Below, piece after piece: positions 20,828-31,252 of a stretch of 64,000 bases of DNA. A model generated the notes under the pieces. That model was not told the origin of the DNA and did not search any database. It worked only from the letters and a program-made list of their open reading frames with translations. The translations under genes were made by a program, and so were the position numbers. Source of the DNA: Polyporus tsugae (Eukaryota > Basidiomycota > Agaricomycetes > Polyporales > Polyporaceae); NCBI GenBank assembly GCA_024305745.1, contig JAHRBS010000012.1, positions 501,001-565,000 on the forward strand. Reading direction: 5' to 3'. Position 1 is the stretch's first letter. Every line of letters starts with the position of its first letter.

Positions 20828-23800
20828 TCAATCGTCGACCTGGGATTTCTTCAGAGTCTCTTGCCAGTCTTGCCCTAGCTTCGTCAATGTCTTGCTCCGG
20901 ACTGAAAGCATACAACGTTAGCAACTACTTTCGCACGCACAACGCAACAAGAGAGCACACCAAAGATGTTCAGCACTTCCTTCAGAAGGTCGCGTTTGGG
21001 CATACCGAGCATCGTGGAGCACCACGAATCGTCACGACCAGGCCTCCTATCGCCGTCTCTTCAGCCAACAGTCCCACGCACAACGCAGACAAACCACGCA
21101 CCAATACACCGGCCCAAACAGCTCCTTCACCAGGTCCTCCGCCTTGCCCCTGAATCCCTCGTCCGCAATCCTCTTCGCGTACAGTAGCAGTGCCTGCTTG
21201 TACTCCGCAGGGCTGTCCAGTGCTTTCGCCGCGTGCAGCTTACTCTCCAGGTGGCCCAGAGTGAGCGCCGCGTTCCACCACGCTGGCCGCACCTTCTCCG
21301 CGCGGCCGTCGTCGATCGACATCCGCTCGCTGATCACATTCTCGAGCACGGCAATCGGCCCGCGCGTCGCGAGGTTGTTCGACCGCTGGCGGCCCTGCCA
21401 CGCGTCGGAGCCTTCGGACCACCACGGCTCACTGAGCTTCGTCCACGCGCAAAGGGAGGAGTCGTACGAGTGCGCGACACCGTCAGAGAGCTGGATTACG
21501 GGCGCGCCGTTAGGGCGAACCGTGGCTGTGATGACAGTGAGGTTGGGAGAGGATCCGAGGATCGCCGAGACGGAGGTTGGGGGGAACTTGGCTGCCTTTT
21601 TCTTTACGTCCCAGACGTACAGCTGTCCAGAGACGGTCAGGAGCATAAGCATGTGCTTGGCACTAGCCAAAACACAACACTGGGATCCTATCGCTAATGG
21701 TGGTATCAACCTAGAGAACTGGTAAGTGTCGCGCCAGCTTAGGTGGTCTATACAACTCGCCTTCTGCCTGTATGCGAATAAATATTGAGAGTCCCGTCCT
21801 GCATCGCAACAGCGCAGAACGTGGGCGTAGCAGTGACTGCCAAAATCGGTGATGGCAGATAGTCGAGCCACTGTGTTTGTTTCCCGCTCACGTACAGTAC
21901 CTCGTTGGGTTCTGCAAAGATCCGTCAACTTGCCTTGGCACGTATAAATCGAAACCCCACATACCATCGCCTTCGGAATTCCTCGCCTCAAACACATCTT
22001 CGCTCCCCTCTATGGTCGCCTTCAGGTACGTGACCAACTGCGGCGGCTCCAGCCTCCCAACCAGGCCGGACCCTTCCGCCCACATCTCGTCAACTACAGG
22101 CCCGACCCGACTCGAAATCGGCTTGACCACCACCGTCTCCCTCGCCCGATCACCGCCAAGCGTACGCGCCTTGCCCGACATCCGTTCGTCAAAGTCCTCG
22201 CCCGCCTTCCTCTTGCCCCTCCCGTTCTGCGGGCCCGTATCGAGTGAGCTGATTTGCACTTCCCCATCGACGTCCATCGCGAAGTCGTTCTCCCCGGTGT
22301 TCAGCCCGAGCCCGAACGGCTGCGAGACGGAGAGGGGTAGGGCCGACGTCGACGGCACGGATATCGGGATAGTCGATGACTGCTGGAAGGCACGCGCGCT
22401 CGACACAGGCTTGATGCCGTTGGATGACGACGGGACTTGTCCAGAGAGAGAGCCAGCGAACGTGGGTTGTATGCGCTTCTTGGGCTTGCGCTTCGCGACG
22501 AGCGTGTGCACCTGCTCCCCACCAGGGGCACCGAAGTCCTGCGACTGCGCACGAGGCGAGGGAGGCGGGGTGATGTGGCTGCTTTGTTGCGCTGTCAGGG
22601 ACTCAGCAGCCGCTAAGTGTGAGTAGCCATCAGGGAGAGGAGGGGCCACGAAGCCGAAGCGTTTGAGGTATTGCTCCTGAGCAGACGACGGCGCGATGCC
22701 GTCCATCTCGTTGGGGTCGAAACTGAACACGGCCATAGTTCCATCTGAGGAGACAGCGTAGAGTGTGAGCCCGTCTTGGGACCTGCTTGCATCTTAGCAT
22801 CCAACTGTATACACCGAGCCAGGAGACCGTACCAGCTGAGGTCCATAATCTGCCGCTCGAAAACGTCCTTAGCCACAACGAGCGGACGAGGTGCCTTGGT
22901 TTGCCAGACAGAAACTGCCCTGTCGTCCGCACCGAGAGCAACCACTGAACAAATATTGTGCGCTGTTACAGTTTGAGATGTATCGCGCAAGAAAATGTGA
23001 GGGTTGTAGGCCTGTTACTCGCAGCTTAGTGTGTGGCATTTATCAGTAGGTCGGTTTACCCACAGCAACCTCCACCGTGTTCTCGTGGCCAACTAAGCTG
23101 ATCTCGGACGTCCATGAATTTCGGGCGATGACGGCTGCAATGAAGACATAGCCTTCATTGTTGGTCGCATTTGAAGCGGTGATATGTGCGCCGTCTGGGG
23201 ACCAACTACTAGAGCGTCGGCATGGATAGGGGGAACAGTTTCAGACATACTGACCTTAGTCGTCGGAAGAAAGTTCCCGGGGAGTGGTCAAAGGGTTTCT
23301 TGACCTCTGCCTCCAGCTCCCAATCAGTTGTCCGCCATATTCGAACAGACCTGTCATCGGAGCCAGTCGCCAGGAACTCCCCGACAGGGTCCCAACATAC
23401 GCCTTTGACGAAACCTTGGTGCTGGTCGATCTTTCGCAGTCGCTCTATGTAGGAGATTCGCAAGGCAGTGTGGCACGATACGGTAAGAAGCACATACCTA
23501 GAGTATACCCGCACCAGACCAGCACTGCGGAATCCAACCCAACCGACGCCAGGTACCTGTCTCCGGGAGACCATGCGACGTCCGTAACGTCTGGGAAACC
23601 GCGCGATAAATGTTGTCCCGCCAGATTATGCGCATATAGTGACTCACCGCTTTCATGGCCCACAAGCCGCTTCAGAGGTTTCCACCCCTCAACATTGACC
23701 TCGTCCGAGCCCCAAACCTTCCCCCTCGCCGAGCTGCGCGCGACCCATACATTTCGCTCCTCAGCCAACACTCGGTCCTCGCCTCAAGCCAACGCATGAC

Positions 23801-24185
23801 ACTTACGGATCCAAGTCCCATATCATCACGATCTCGTCGTCACTCCCGCTCGCGAGCCACCGGCCGGAATGCGCCCACCGCACGACAAGTACCGGGCCGG
23901 TGTGCATGGCCAGGGTGCTGAGCGACTTCGGAGGCCGCCCGGACAGTTCGGACGCATGGTTCAGGATGGGCCTGGTGCTCCAGATGCGCACTTTCGCGTC
24001 CAAGCCACCGGTGGCGATTCGCGAGCCGTCGGGGTGGACATGGCAGGAGAAGATCGAGACGCGCTTCTCGTCCGCGCGCATGGCGGAATCTGGGTGTCGG
24101 ACATGTCGGAATGCGGTGGAATATGCGCTCAAAGAGAGAAAGACCGACCTTTATGCATGACCCATGATGGCTTGGTGAACCTCAT
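20828..24185 (-). CDS. HIR1: HIRA/Hir1 histone chaperone subunit
   Basis: WD40 protein of the HIR complex, which deposits H3-H4 outside replication and represses histone genes (family knowledge). It starts MRFTKPSWVMHK, the near-invariant Hir1 opening, spliced to VHPDGSRIATGGLDAKVRIW. Further blades include MHTGPVLVVRWAHSGRWLAS, HQGFVKGVCWDPVGEFLATG and VVALGADDRAVSVWQTK. The WD40 part ends near YLKRFGFVAPPLPDGYSHLA. The linker carries the HIRA B-like motif KPKKRIQPTFAGSLSG. The C-terminal Hira domain is clear (LSGQLYVWDVKKKAAKFPPT, SVSAILGSSPNLTV, NAALTLGHLESKLHAAKAL). The last exon ends TLKKSQVDD with stop at 20828. About ten exons. Confidence 0.92.
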
Positions 24186-24656
24186 CGCGGTGAGGTGTGT
24201 GCGTGGATCCCGAGGAAGTTCGCGCAAGCAGCTGAGTGTGTAGACTATAAGAGTTCCAGAGGTGTTCTAGTCAAGCGAGGCAGGATATTGTACAACAAAA
24301 TAAGGCGAGGCGGAGCGAAGCCCGACAGAAGGTAGATGGAGTGGGTGCTTGGTGCTTCAAGTTGTTGTTGAAGGCAGGCAAAGGGACGATCCATCCAGGT
24401 CGGCGTTACGTTGCTGTGCTTAAGCGCCATTAGACAGCCTCAGCGCCTGCTACCGCCACAAGCCTGCCAGTGCTTCAACTTCTGACCCGTCGTCCATACT
24501 GATGCCAGTGCCGAAAATCCAACGATAAATGGCTACTAATACACCACCTTTATTCCTTTATGTCGGTGCGCGGCGCATTAAAGAACTCTGGGCAGAACTC
24601 TGACCAAAGTTTCCAAAGGATGATGCAGGGACTCAGTACTCAGTACTCACGCTGCC
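24186..24656. other. divergent intergenic region
   Basis: Between the HIRA start (minus) and the F-box remnant (plus). Nothing recognised beyond promoter-like sequence. Confidence 0.5.
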
Positions 24657-25980
24657 ATGGGTGGTGCCCTCCTCCCCATCGACGTCTGCGAAGAGGTGAT
24701 TGACCACTGTCAGCTCGATTTGAAGCGGAACACAAGAGATTACGAGACCTTGTGTGCCTGCGCCCTCGTCTGCAGCGCCTGGCTCCCTCGCAGTCGCCGG
24801 AACCTCCTCCGCGAAGTTCGCCCTTGGCAATGTCGACCTCCTTCTGCGCTTCCTCACGGAGCAACCACACCTTGGAGAACTGGTCGCGGCGATCCAAGTT
24901 TGTGACAAACTCTATATTCCCTTTGCGCGTTTTCCGCTCCCTCGTCTAGCTCCGAATTGCCGCCGTCTCCTCGTCAACCTTGATTAGACGATCGAACAAG
25001 CACTACCCCATGGGTTTGGACTTTCATGGGCTCGAGGAGCTAGTGCTCCGGACCACCGGGCTTTCCGCTGTGGAGATTTCCCACATCATTCGGTCCCTGC
25101 CTCTGCTCAGCTCTTTGACACTGCTCGACGGTCCCTCTCCCGGCTTCACCCGTTCGGGGGCGAACACAGCGAAAGGCTTCTGGACGAACGCAAACCGGAG
25201 AGCTGCCGCGACCTGAGGCAGCTTATCATAAAGTCACCTGTACGTATTCTCTTCCCATCTTAGAGAAGTTCGATATCGGAGTCGTTGACGCGGGAGTAAG
25301 GGTCATCTCCCTTTGCTTAACACATATAACTTCCCCCCCTCGAGGATGTTTTGGAGACTCGGTGACCCAACTGGAGCTTGCGGTCAAAGGAGATACGGTC
25401 ATATCTCGTAAGCACGTCGGCCTGTTGCCCATCTCGAGATGGAGGGTAAACTGACGGCCACAGGGAGCTTCTTCGAATGTGTCAGCGAATTTCCGAAAAC
25501 TTCGTATCCCGGACATCACGACTACATATCAATTATGTGACCGATAGATCTCACGACCTAGGCAACGTACTCGCTCTTGTCTTCCAGATACTCCTCCATG
25601 TACAATCTGGCCTACAGCTTCGGAAGCTCCGCGTATGGCTGAACCTGAAGACCGACCTGGATACGTCTGGAATGGTGGTGGAGACCTATGGTATCACTCG
25701 TCATGGCTTCCTCGACATTCTATGTGGCGTGCAGATGCAGAGTGCCCTTAAGCGGTTCCTGTCGCTCGAGCTTTTTTCTCTGTTTGGATCTGGGAGAACA
25801 ACAGTGAGCGTGCCACCCAGTGGTGGACAAAACAGATCGCCTGCCGGTCTTGTGCAACGTGCTGCAGGTCGAGCCGGACGTTCTCGACAGCCGTGGTGCG
25901 TTGCCTTCGATATAACTGCAGTGTTCAACTTGGTGGTTCTCATGTGCAAATCGTCTGTAGGGCGTGTACCATTCTTATAG
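24657..25980 (+). pseudogene. F-box/LRR gene remnant, multiply frameshifted
   Basis: Begins MGGALLPIDVCEEVIDHCQL and continues to LCACALVCSAWLPRSRRNLL, a typical Agaricomycete F-box. The protein then moves frame at about 24820 (GNVDLLLRFLTEQPHLGELV) and again near 25000 (GLEELVLRTTGLSAVEISHI, IIRSLPLLSSLTLLDGP). Later blocks include DSVTQLELAVKGDTVIS at 25355-25405 and GNVLALVFQILLHVQSGLQL, LRKLRVWLNLKTDLD at 25560-25660. Some changes could be introns, but the shift at 24820 has no splice sites. A sequence similar to the 25355 block recurs at 37.5 kb. Confidence 0.55.
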
Positions 25981-26607
25981 GATCCCGACGGACTCGCACG
26001 GTCCAGGGATTCTCAGGACGGACAAGCCTGATACATTTGACATTCACAAGAACAAAGGTTCATGGGCAGGGACTCCGAAACGGCTGTCTCACTTCTATGG
26101 GCAGTACCAGACTACTATAAGTTGCTACGGCGACTGAGGACCTTAAGGGACAGTACAACTATCATTCCACCAACATCATCAGATGTGCAAATACATATCC
26201 ATCGAACCCTAGGGGTTCATCACTTCAGAGGTGGGGTGTCGATAAAGGATGAGGATCGCCGGACAGGCAGCGATAGCTAAGAATATTGGCCCCTTTGCCT
26301 AGCTATAGAGGGCGAACCTGCGTTATGTTCTCCGGCATCAACTTCGCGTTGTATGCGCCGGGGCTCGGCTGTAGGTCCTGACCGACTTAAAAATGATCGT
26401 CACGAGAAGACCGCAAAGCGATCGTGGCCATGCTCGCGGTCTTGAGACCATTAGTTTGGAACTTGGTCCGATAATTTACTCGTTCGACACCATCGATGAT
26501 GTTGAGAACGACCACATGATCCATGATCTATCCGGTAGATACAAGGATATCGATGCAAATTCAACCACACCCACTGCCCAACGTCCATCGGCTCCCAACC
26601 CAATCCA
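25981..26607. other. no supported gene
   Basis: A frame at about 26000-26130 (DKPDTFDIHKNKGSW, TPKRLSHFYGQYQTT) is protein-like and may be a 3' exon of the F-box remnant, but no domain is recognised. The rest appears to be 3' flank of the RING gene. Confidence 0.3.
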
Positions 26608-27107
26608 CTACGCCTCAGAAGCAGACACGGGAGCGGTGAGGAATATCTTCCTGAGCTGCTTTGACTTGGCGGGAAGACGGCACACGGGGCAGTTCGCCTT
26701 GGCGTCGAGGGCCTCGTTGATGCATCTGCACAGACGACGCACCATCAGTGTGAGGCTTACAAGGATTATACAGGAGGGACTTACGGCCCACAGAAGACGT
26801 GTCCGCAACGCGTAACGCAGGGTTGGATGGCCGGCTCGAGACAGAGCGGACACCCCACGAAGACGATGTTGTGGGGTACGGCAGGAGGGAGGATGTTGCT
26901 CGGAGCGGGGATGATCATCCCTGCCGGGATCTTGGGCTTTGAGGCCTTGCCGCCCCCAGGCACGCCTTGAGGCTGCTCAGCAGTTTGAGAGCCTGAGGGT
27001 ACTGACGACTCCATCGAGGAGACCGACCCTGAATCCGTCGAGGACTTCGACACCGTCGAGACGTTCGAATCTGTCGAGGAGGTGGGCGTTGCGACGGGGA
27101 GCTGCAT
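26608..27107 (-). CDS. small RING-finger protein
   Basis: Two exons. An N-terminal Ser/Thr-rich stretch (VSTVSKSSTDSGSVSSMESS) and a Pro-rich linker lead to a C-terminal C3HC4 RING: CPLCLEPAIQPCVTRCGHVF, then across an intron CINEALDAKANCPVCR, with tail KQLRKIFLTAPVSASEA. Probable E3 ubiquitin ligase from the RING alone. The start at 27107 (MQLPVATPTSSTD) is chosen; an in-frame ATG at 27194 would add 29 residues of less likely composition. The RING resembles those of the two C2H2-RING genes in spacing, and the intron sits at a corresponding place after the CGHVFC motif, but it lacks the C2H2 part. Confidence 0.7.
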
Positions 27108-28418
27108 GATGGGTAATGGTTGAGTTACGGTAAGTGAATTTAAACTTCGAACAACTTGCAACTGGTACATCCCGGAGCCGCATGTCAGCCGCAATGGCTG
27201 ACGGGTTCAAAATCCTCGCACCTCGATCCTGCCACCCTCGCTTGAGAAATTGTCCTCTGAGGTGATCACCATGTCGTTACCCCGAACGAACAGCTTGTGG
27301 TGCTGGGTAATCTCGGCTTGTTCTGGGAAGTACTAGGTCTGACTGACCGGTCGTCTTCTAAGGATTCGCCCGTCGTGCCTCGTACATCTGAATATCAATG
27401 ACCTATAGTATGTGAATGGAAGCAGACTAGTGGGTGCGTATCAGGTGCGTATCCGAGCACATAGCTGCTACCTCATCAGAAGACTGAGAATGTTGCGGGG
27501 ATCGGATGGGCGACTCCATTCTAGACCGATTTGTAGTGAGGGCCGCGTACAGACTGGAACTGTGGAACGATACATGCCGCTAACTCGCGTGGGGATTACC
27601 CAACGCGATAAGTAGGGGCGATGGCGGGTGTGGACCTTGACGGATATGGGGTTGGCAAAGCCGGTGCAAAAGCTCTACTACGAGTGCCGTATCCTGCAGG
27701 TGAAGTTGACTATTGCTTCCGCTGGCCACTTACATTGGGTCAAGATTGTTCTAGTATGAGCTTCTAGTCTTCTGTTCACCACATGTCTATTTTCAAGCGG
27801 AGTGAGCCCACGGAAAAGTTGTCAGGGGAAAACAAACAGACGAACACTTGTCACTTGCAAGGGTTCGCAGTGATGCGGATCGCTCCGATACCTTCATCCC
27901 CGAACGTAAAGCGTCGCCAGCGCATCGCCCAGTGTCGCACGAGGGAAAAGACTGTCAATAAGTAGGGATTCCCCGCTTATTCACGAGAACAATGACAATG
28001 GGGAAGCATGGAAAGCGAGGGAATGGGACAGGACATTGACAAGACAAGTGGCCATGGGATACTGGCAAACCCTAACCCATTCCACAGTACCCGCCGATGG
28101 TGGGGCAATCCTGGGTTTGCTCTCGCCGCCTCGCACGACGAAGAGAGATGTGTTCGATGGGTGGCACAGTCGCACGGGGCGGGGACGATGGTGATGAGAT
28201 GAATGACACAGGCTAGGGAGGGGGGTCCGTGCGTGGGCGGGTGACAGCTTTGGCCCGGCGTGGCTTTTCGACCTGACCAGGTGCTTACTAGCATCGCTCT
28301 CCAAGCGGACTTTGAAGCGTCCTGCGTTCCTATTTAACGTCTACCAACATCGTCGACCTCCCGCTTCTCTCCCACTTTCCTCCACCCCCTTCTGCACCCC
28401 CGCTCACGCACCAGCACG
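27108..28418. other. gene-poor intergenic region
   Basis: About 1.3 kb between divergent genes. Open frames are short with no domain. The last 100 bp before 28419 are C/T-rich, typical of a fungal core promoter. Confidence 0.45.
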
Positions 28419-30240
28419 ATGTCCGACAACGAAGGCGGCAAAAAGTCTGGTTATCGCCTCGAATATGCCTCGAGCGCGCGCTCTAAATGCAATGGTGAGC
28501 CCACTTTCTCTCTGTTGCGCCCCACTTCGTACACGTTAGTCCTCACCGCGTTTCACGCGTCGTTGTCGCGTCATAGGTCCCAAGCCGTATGTACCTTTGA
28601 GGTTGTCTATGCTCCCGATTTTTGCTCACGCTTTCGCAGATGCAAGGGCACCTCTATTGGCAAGGGAGAGTTGCGGTTCGGCTCCCTGGTCGACTTTCGG
28701 GGCAACACTACCTTGTGAGTGGTTACACATCTGCGTCTCCGCGCCCTGTTGCTTCGTATCCTGTGCGCCTCGCGCTTTGCCGCAAAACTTCTGCAACGGT
28801 GGTTGATGGTTGAATGTGAAGCTTACCCCCTTTCCGCAGCTCCTGGCGTCACTGGGGTTGTGTGACTGCAAAGATCATCACCAACATGAAGAACTCGTTC
28901 AACGATGCCGACGAGCTGGACGGCTTCGACGACCTCAACGACGAGGACCAGGAACGCATCAAGAAGGCCTGGGAGGACGGTCACGTCGACCCTGAGGACG
29001 TTCCCGAGACCGCGAAGAAAGGCGACGGCGAGGAGGACGAGGAGGAGGAAGAGAAACCCAAGAAGAAGGGGGGCAAGAAGAAGGCTGTCGACGAGGAGGA
29101 CGATGGCAAAGGCGTGTTCAAGTTCGAGTACGCGTCCTCTGGTCGGTCGAAGTGCAAGGGTGCGTCGATGTCGTGATCGTGGTCGGAACCAGTGCTTATG
29201 CGCGGTCGCTTTCCTTTTCCTTAGCTTGTGGAGGTATGTCGATACTCTGACTCTATGCTATGTATTCTCGACTGAATGCTTGTTACAGAATCCATTGGCA
29301 AGGACTACTTCCGCCTGGGCAACGAAGTGGATTTCCGTGGCAACAGGAGCTTGTACGTTTACGCTCTTGAACGCGAGTTTATTACATCCTGTCCTGACAC
29401 TCTTTCAGTGCGTGGCGTCACTGGGGTTGTGCCGAGCCTAAGCTCGTCGAGAAGCTAAAGGCATCGTACGGCGCGGCCTCCGAGGTGGACGGCTTCAGTA
29501 ACCTGCAAGAAGGGGAGAAGGAGAAGGTCCAACACGCCTGGGACGAAGGCCAGATCCCCGAGGACGATAAGGGCCCCGGCGAGCCCGTAGAGACCGGCAA
29601 AAAGAAGGCGGCGCCTCGGAAGAAGAAAGGTGAGGACGGCGAGGAGAAGCCGAAGCGGTCGCGAGCAAAGGCGAAGGTGCGTGAGACTCTTGTTGTCGTC
29701 GGAGCATGGATGACTTACACTAGACGGCTCCTTGGTTGCTCTTCTCCCTTGCAGAAGGCCGATGAGGACGACGAGATGGATGTTGACGAGGAGAAGCCGA
29801 AGAAGAGACGTGGTGCGGCGAAGAAGGAGGCCCCCGCGAAGGCCAAGGCTGCTCCCAAAAAGGCGGCCAAGAAAAAGAAGGACGAGGATGAGTCCGGCGA
29901 GGACTTCGGCGACGAGCTCGCGGCTGTGGACGAGGAGGATGTTGACGAAGAGGACGAGGAGCCTGAGGAAATCTCGAAGAAGCGCAAGGTGCGTATCCTA
30001 CCCCGCGTCACGTGGACATGTGCTTAGCATGGTCGTGTGCAGCGTGCACCTGCCTCGAAGGGTGCAAGTTCGTCCAAGCCACCCTCGAAGCGTGCCAAGC
30101 CCGCTTCTTCGTCAAGGTCAGCGAAGCCTGCTTCGTCCAGCAAGCCTGCCCCCAAGGCGAAGCCCGCTGCGTCTCGAGGCAAGAAGAAGACGGAAGAGGT
30201 CATCGAAGAGGAGGAAGAAGAAGAAGAAGAAGAGGACTGA
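28419..30240 (+). CDS. protein with two PARP-type zinc fingers, no PARP catalytic domain
   Basis: Starts MSDNEGGKKSGYRLEYASSA. Two tandem zf-PARP domains are rebuilt across introns. The first has CKGTSIGKGELRFGSLVDFR and SWRHWGCVTAKIITNM; the second has FKFEYASSGRSKCKACGESI, then IGKDYFRLGNEVDFRGNRSF and AWRHWGCAEPKLVEKL. Each has the CxxC...HxxC-type ligand set and the WRHWGC core that reads DNA breaks in PARP1 and DNA ligase III. Acidic Asp-Glu linkers follow each finger. The C-terminal half is Lys/Ala/Pro-rich, histone-H1-like, ending in a run of Glu before the stop at 30240. Likely nuclear, binding DNA breaks or chromatin; no enzymatic domain is present. Confidence 0.85.
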
Positions 30241-31252
30241 GTGCCGGGTTGGCTCCAAAATCCTAGCTTCAGCATCTTGCTGTGGTTCTCGCCGACATGT
30301 CTTGTCGCTGGGCGGGCTCGCCTCCTTGGTCTATGACCCCGCCGTACGTTCTGTTGCTTTCTCTACGTCTACATCTTCTCGTCGTCTGTCTGCTCGTGTC
30401 TGTCGCGCTGCTTTCTGTTCTAACTGTCGTGAACCGTTGTTATCATAGCTACCCTAGCGCATGTATATTCCGATCGGTGCCGCTATATTATCAGAGCATT
30501 TTTCTCTCCGATTCAAATGACACTTCCTTCTCCGTGTTTATTTTGCGTCCTTTCATAACTTATGTGAATTGATTGTTATGAGGTGTTTACATGATGCTTC
30601 TGGGGCTGCAGGCAGTATGATGAATTCGAACGAAGGATTAGTCGAAGACGTTGCCTGAAAGGATGAAGTGTTTTTGCGACTCTTGGCGATAGTGGTCGAA
30701 TAGGGTGGGGCATTCAGGTACGTATGAGCCGGAGTGCCTCATTGTTGTGACGATGGAGAGCTCGCTGGCCAGGGCCGCTGCAACCTGCTGTACATATGTG
30801 CCCGGAGTGTAGTAGATCGGAAATCGTCGGCATTGGTATGCCGAGATTGGCTGATTGGCGGGGCTGCCTGCGGATCTCCGCTCTGTTTCCCCCGCTGCTT
30901 TCCTCTGTGACCCTCATGACTGTATGTTCTTTCTTTGTGCACCATATCTACCTTCAGCCATGGCCCAACCAAGCCAGTTCCAGGCCGACGATGCAGGAGG
31001 TAAGCTACCCGAACGAGCGAGGGGAATTCCAACCTCGACATTGACCTGTACCTGGCGACCAGGCCAGCGTAATTAGCCGAACGCGCATCTTCACAAGCTT
31101 TTCGATATGGAACATCGTCAGCCCGACCTGAAACGACCATAGTGCCCCGGCAATTCACACAGCACGACCAGACGATCGCGGTGTTCATTGGCATATAACT
31201 CGCGTTCCCTCGCTCCTTTCGCGAGAGGCCCTATCCGCAGGACTTCCTCGTC
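30241..31252. other. intergenic region
   Basis: T-rich 3' flank of the zf-PARP gene to about 30.6 kb, then sequence without a convincing frame. The first exon of the FAD oxidase starts at 31253. Confidence 0.45.

Noticed and set aside
27205..27235. GGGTTCAAAATCC, resembling a tRNA T-loop
   Set aside because: No matching acceptor stem, D-arm or anticodon arm could be paired upstream.
29715..30011. Ser-rich minus-strand frames opposite the zf-PARP gene
   Set aside because: Mirror of the Lys/Glu-rich coding strand; poly-Ser is the expected shadow.
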